A stretch of 34,525 nucleotides of DNA from Segatella baroniae DSM 16972 = JCM 13447. GTDB taxonomy: Bacteria; Bacteroidota; Bacteroidia; Bacteroidales; Bacteroidaceae. Under the pieces are notes generated by a model, which was not told where the DNA came from, made no database searches, and was given only the letters and a program-made list of their open reading frames with translations. Location: contig NZ_KE384544.1 of the NCBI RefSeq assembly GCF_000426585.1, positions 1 through 34,525 of the forward strand. Direction: 5' to 3'. This document shows, piece by piece, positions 34,388-34,525 of this stretch (position 1 is its first letter; every line of letters starts with the position of its first letter). The translations under genes were made by a program, and so were the position numbers.

Positions 34388-34525
34388 CAAAGGTCATGTT
34401 CAATTACCTCATGGGATTGGCAAAGGGCATGTTCAACTCCTCATGGGATTGACAAAGGTCATGTTCAACCGCCTCATGGGATTGGCAAAGGTCATGTTCA
34501 ACTCCTCATGAGATTGACAAAGGTC
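34388..34525 (+). repeat. Tandem repeat of alternating 33- and 32-bp units
   Basis: Four full units start with CAAAGGTCATGTTCAA or a one-base variant: 34388-34420 (33 bp), 34421-34452 (32), 34453-34485 (33) and 34486-34517 (32), then a fifth begins at 34518 and is cut by the window end. The 33-bp units end TTGG and the 32-bp units end TTGA. They start 24 bp after the SusD 3 stop codon. Because one pair is 65 bp, the array does not keep a reading frame, so it is unlikely to code. Confidence 0.85.

Noticed and set aside
34388..34525. CRISPR array
   Set aside because: Units are nearly identical along their whole length with no variable spacers, and no cas gene is visible.

Overview
The window looks like chromosomal DNA of a Bacteroidota bacterium, most likely Prevotellaceae. 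It has three SusC/SusD-type outer-membrane pairs, promoters of the Bacteroidota type (TTTG, about 20 bp, TAnnTTTG), a DUF5687/ABC pair, many lipoproteins with a short signal and an SSC/ASC/GAC lipobox, and GC-rich genes between AT-rich promoters. All convincing genes are on the + strand. I see no rRNA, tRNA, CRISPR, transposase or phage gene. The species call is inference.

Layout. 1-954: non-coding DNA made of copies of a palindrome-rich repeat and a pyrimidine-rich tract. 955-8332: operon 1 with promoter, SusC-like receptor, SusD-like lipoprotein, HExxH metallohydrolase lipoprotein, DUF4302-type lipoprotein and a strong terminator. 8624-13579: operon 2 with promoter, second SusC/SusD pair and two terminator hairpins. 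13710-15884: a DUF5687-type membrane protein and its ABC ATPase. 15934-18291: an exported GH3 glycosidase. 18317-19964: gpmI (glycolysis) with its own consensus promoter and terminator. 19965-21441: about 1.5 kb without genes, holding a ~1 kb element bounded by long inverted repeats with 23-bp iterons, and inside it another copy of the repeat found at 1-800. 21442-28940: a six-gene cluster that reads as a peptidoglycan (muropeptide) salvage operon. 28985-34364: a third SusC/SusD pair with its own promoter and a possible attenuator. 34388 to the window end: a tandem repeat with alternating 33- and 32-bp units.

How the genes may work together. The clearest multi-gene system is 21473-28940: an NlpC/P60 endopeptidase with SH3-like N-terminal region, a Tat-exported dipeptide epimerase, an exported transglutaminase-fold protein, a sodium:solute symporter, an exported class-C beta-lactamase-fold serine hydrolase and a DUF1343 (NamZ/GH171) exo-muramidase. 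The set parallels Bacillus ykfB/ykfC (Ala-Glu epimerase and YkfC endopeptidase) and amiE/namZ, but here almost all enzymes carry export signals, so the fragments are probably processed in the periplasm before the symporter imports a product. The SusC/SusD pair just downstream is a candidate outer-membrane importer for the same material, though it has its own promoter. None of the three SusC/SusD pairs has a polysaccharide-utilisation regulator beside it, and only the GH3 enzyme is a conventional exported glycosidase, so their substrates cannot be read from the window.
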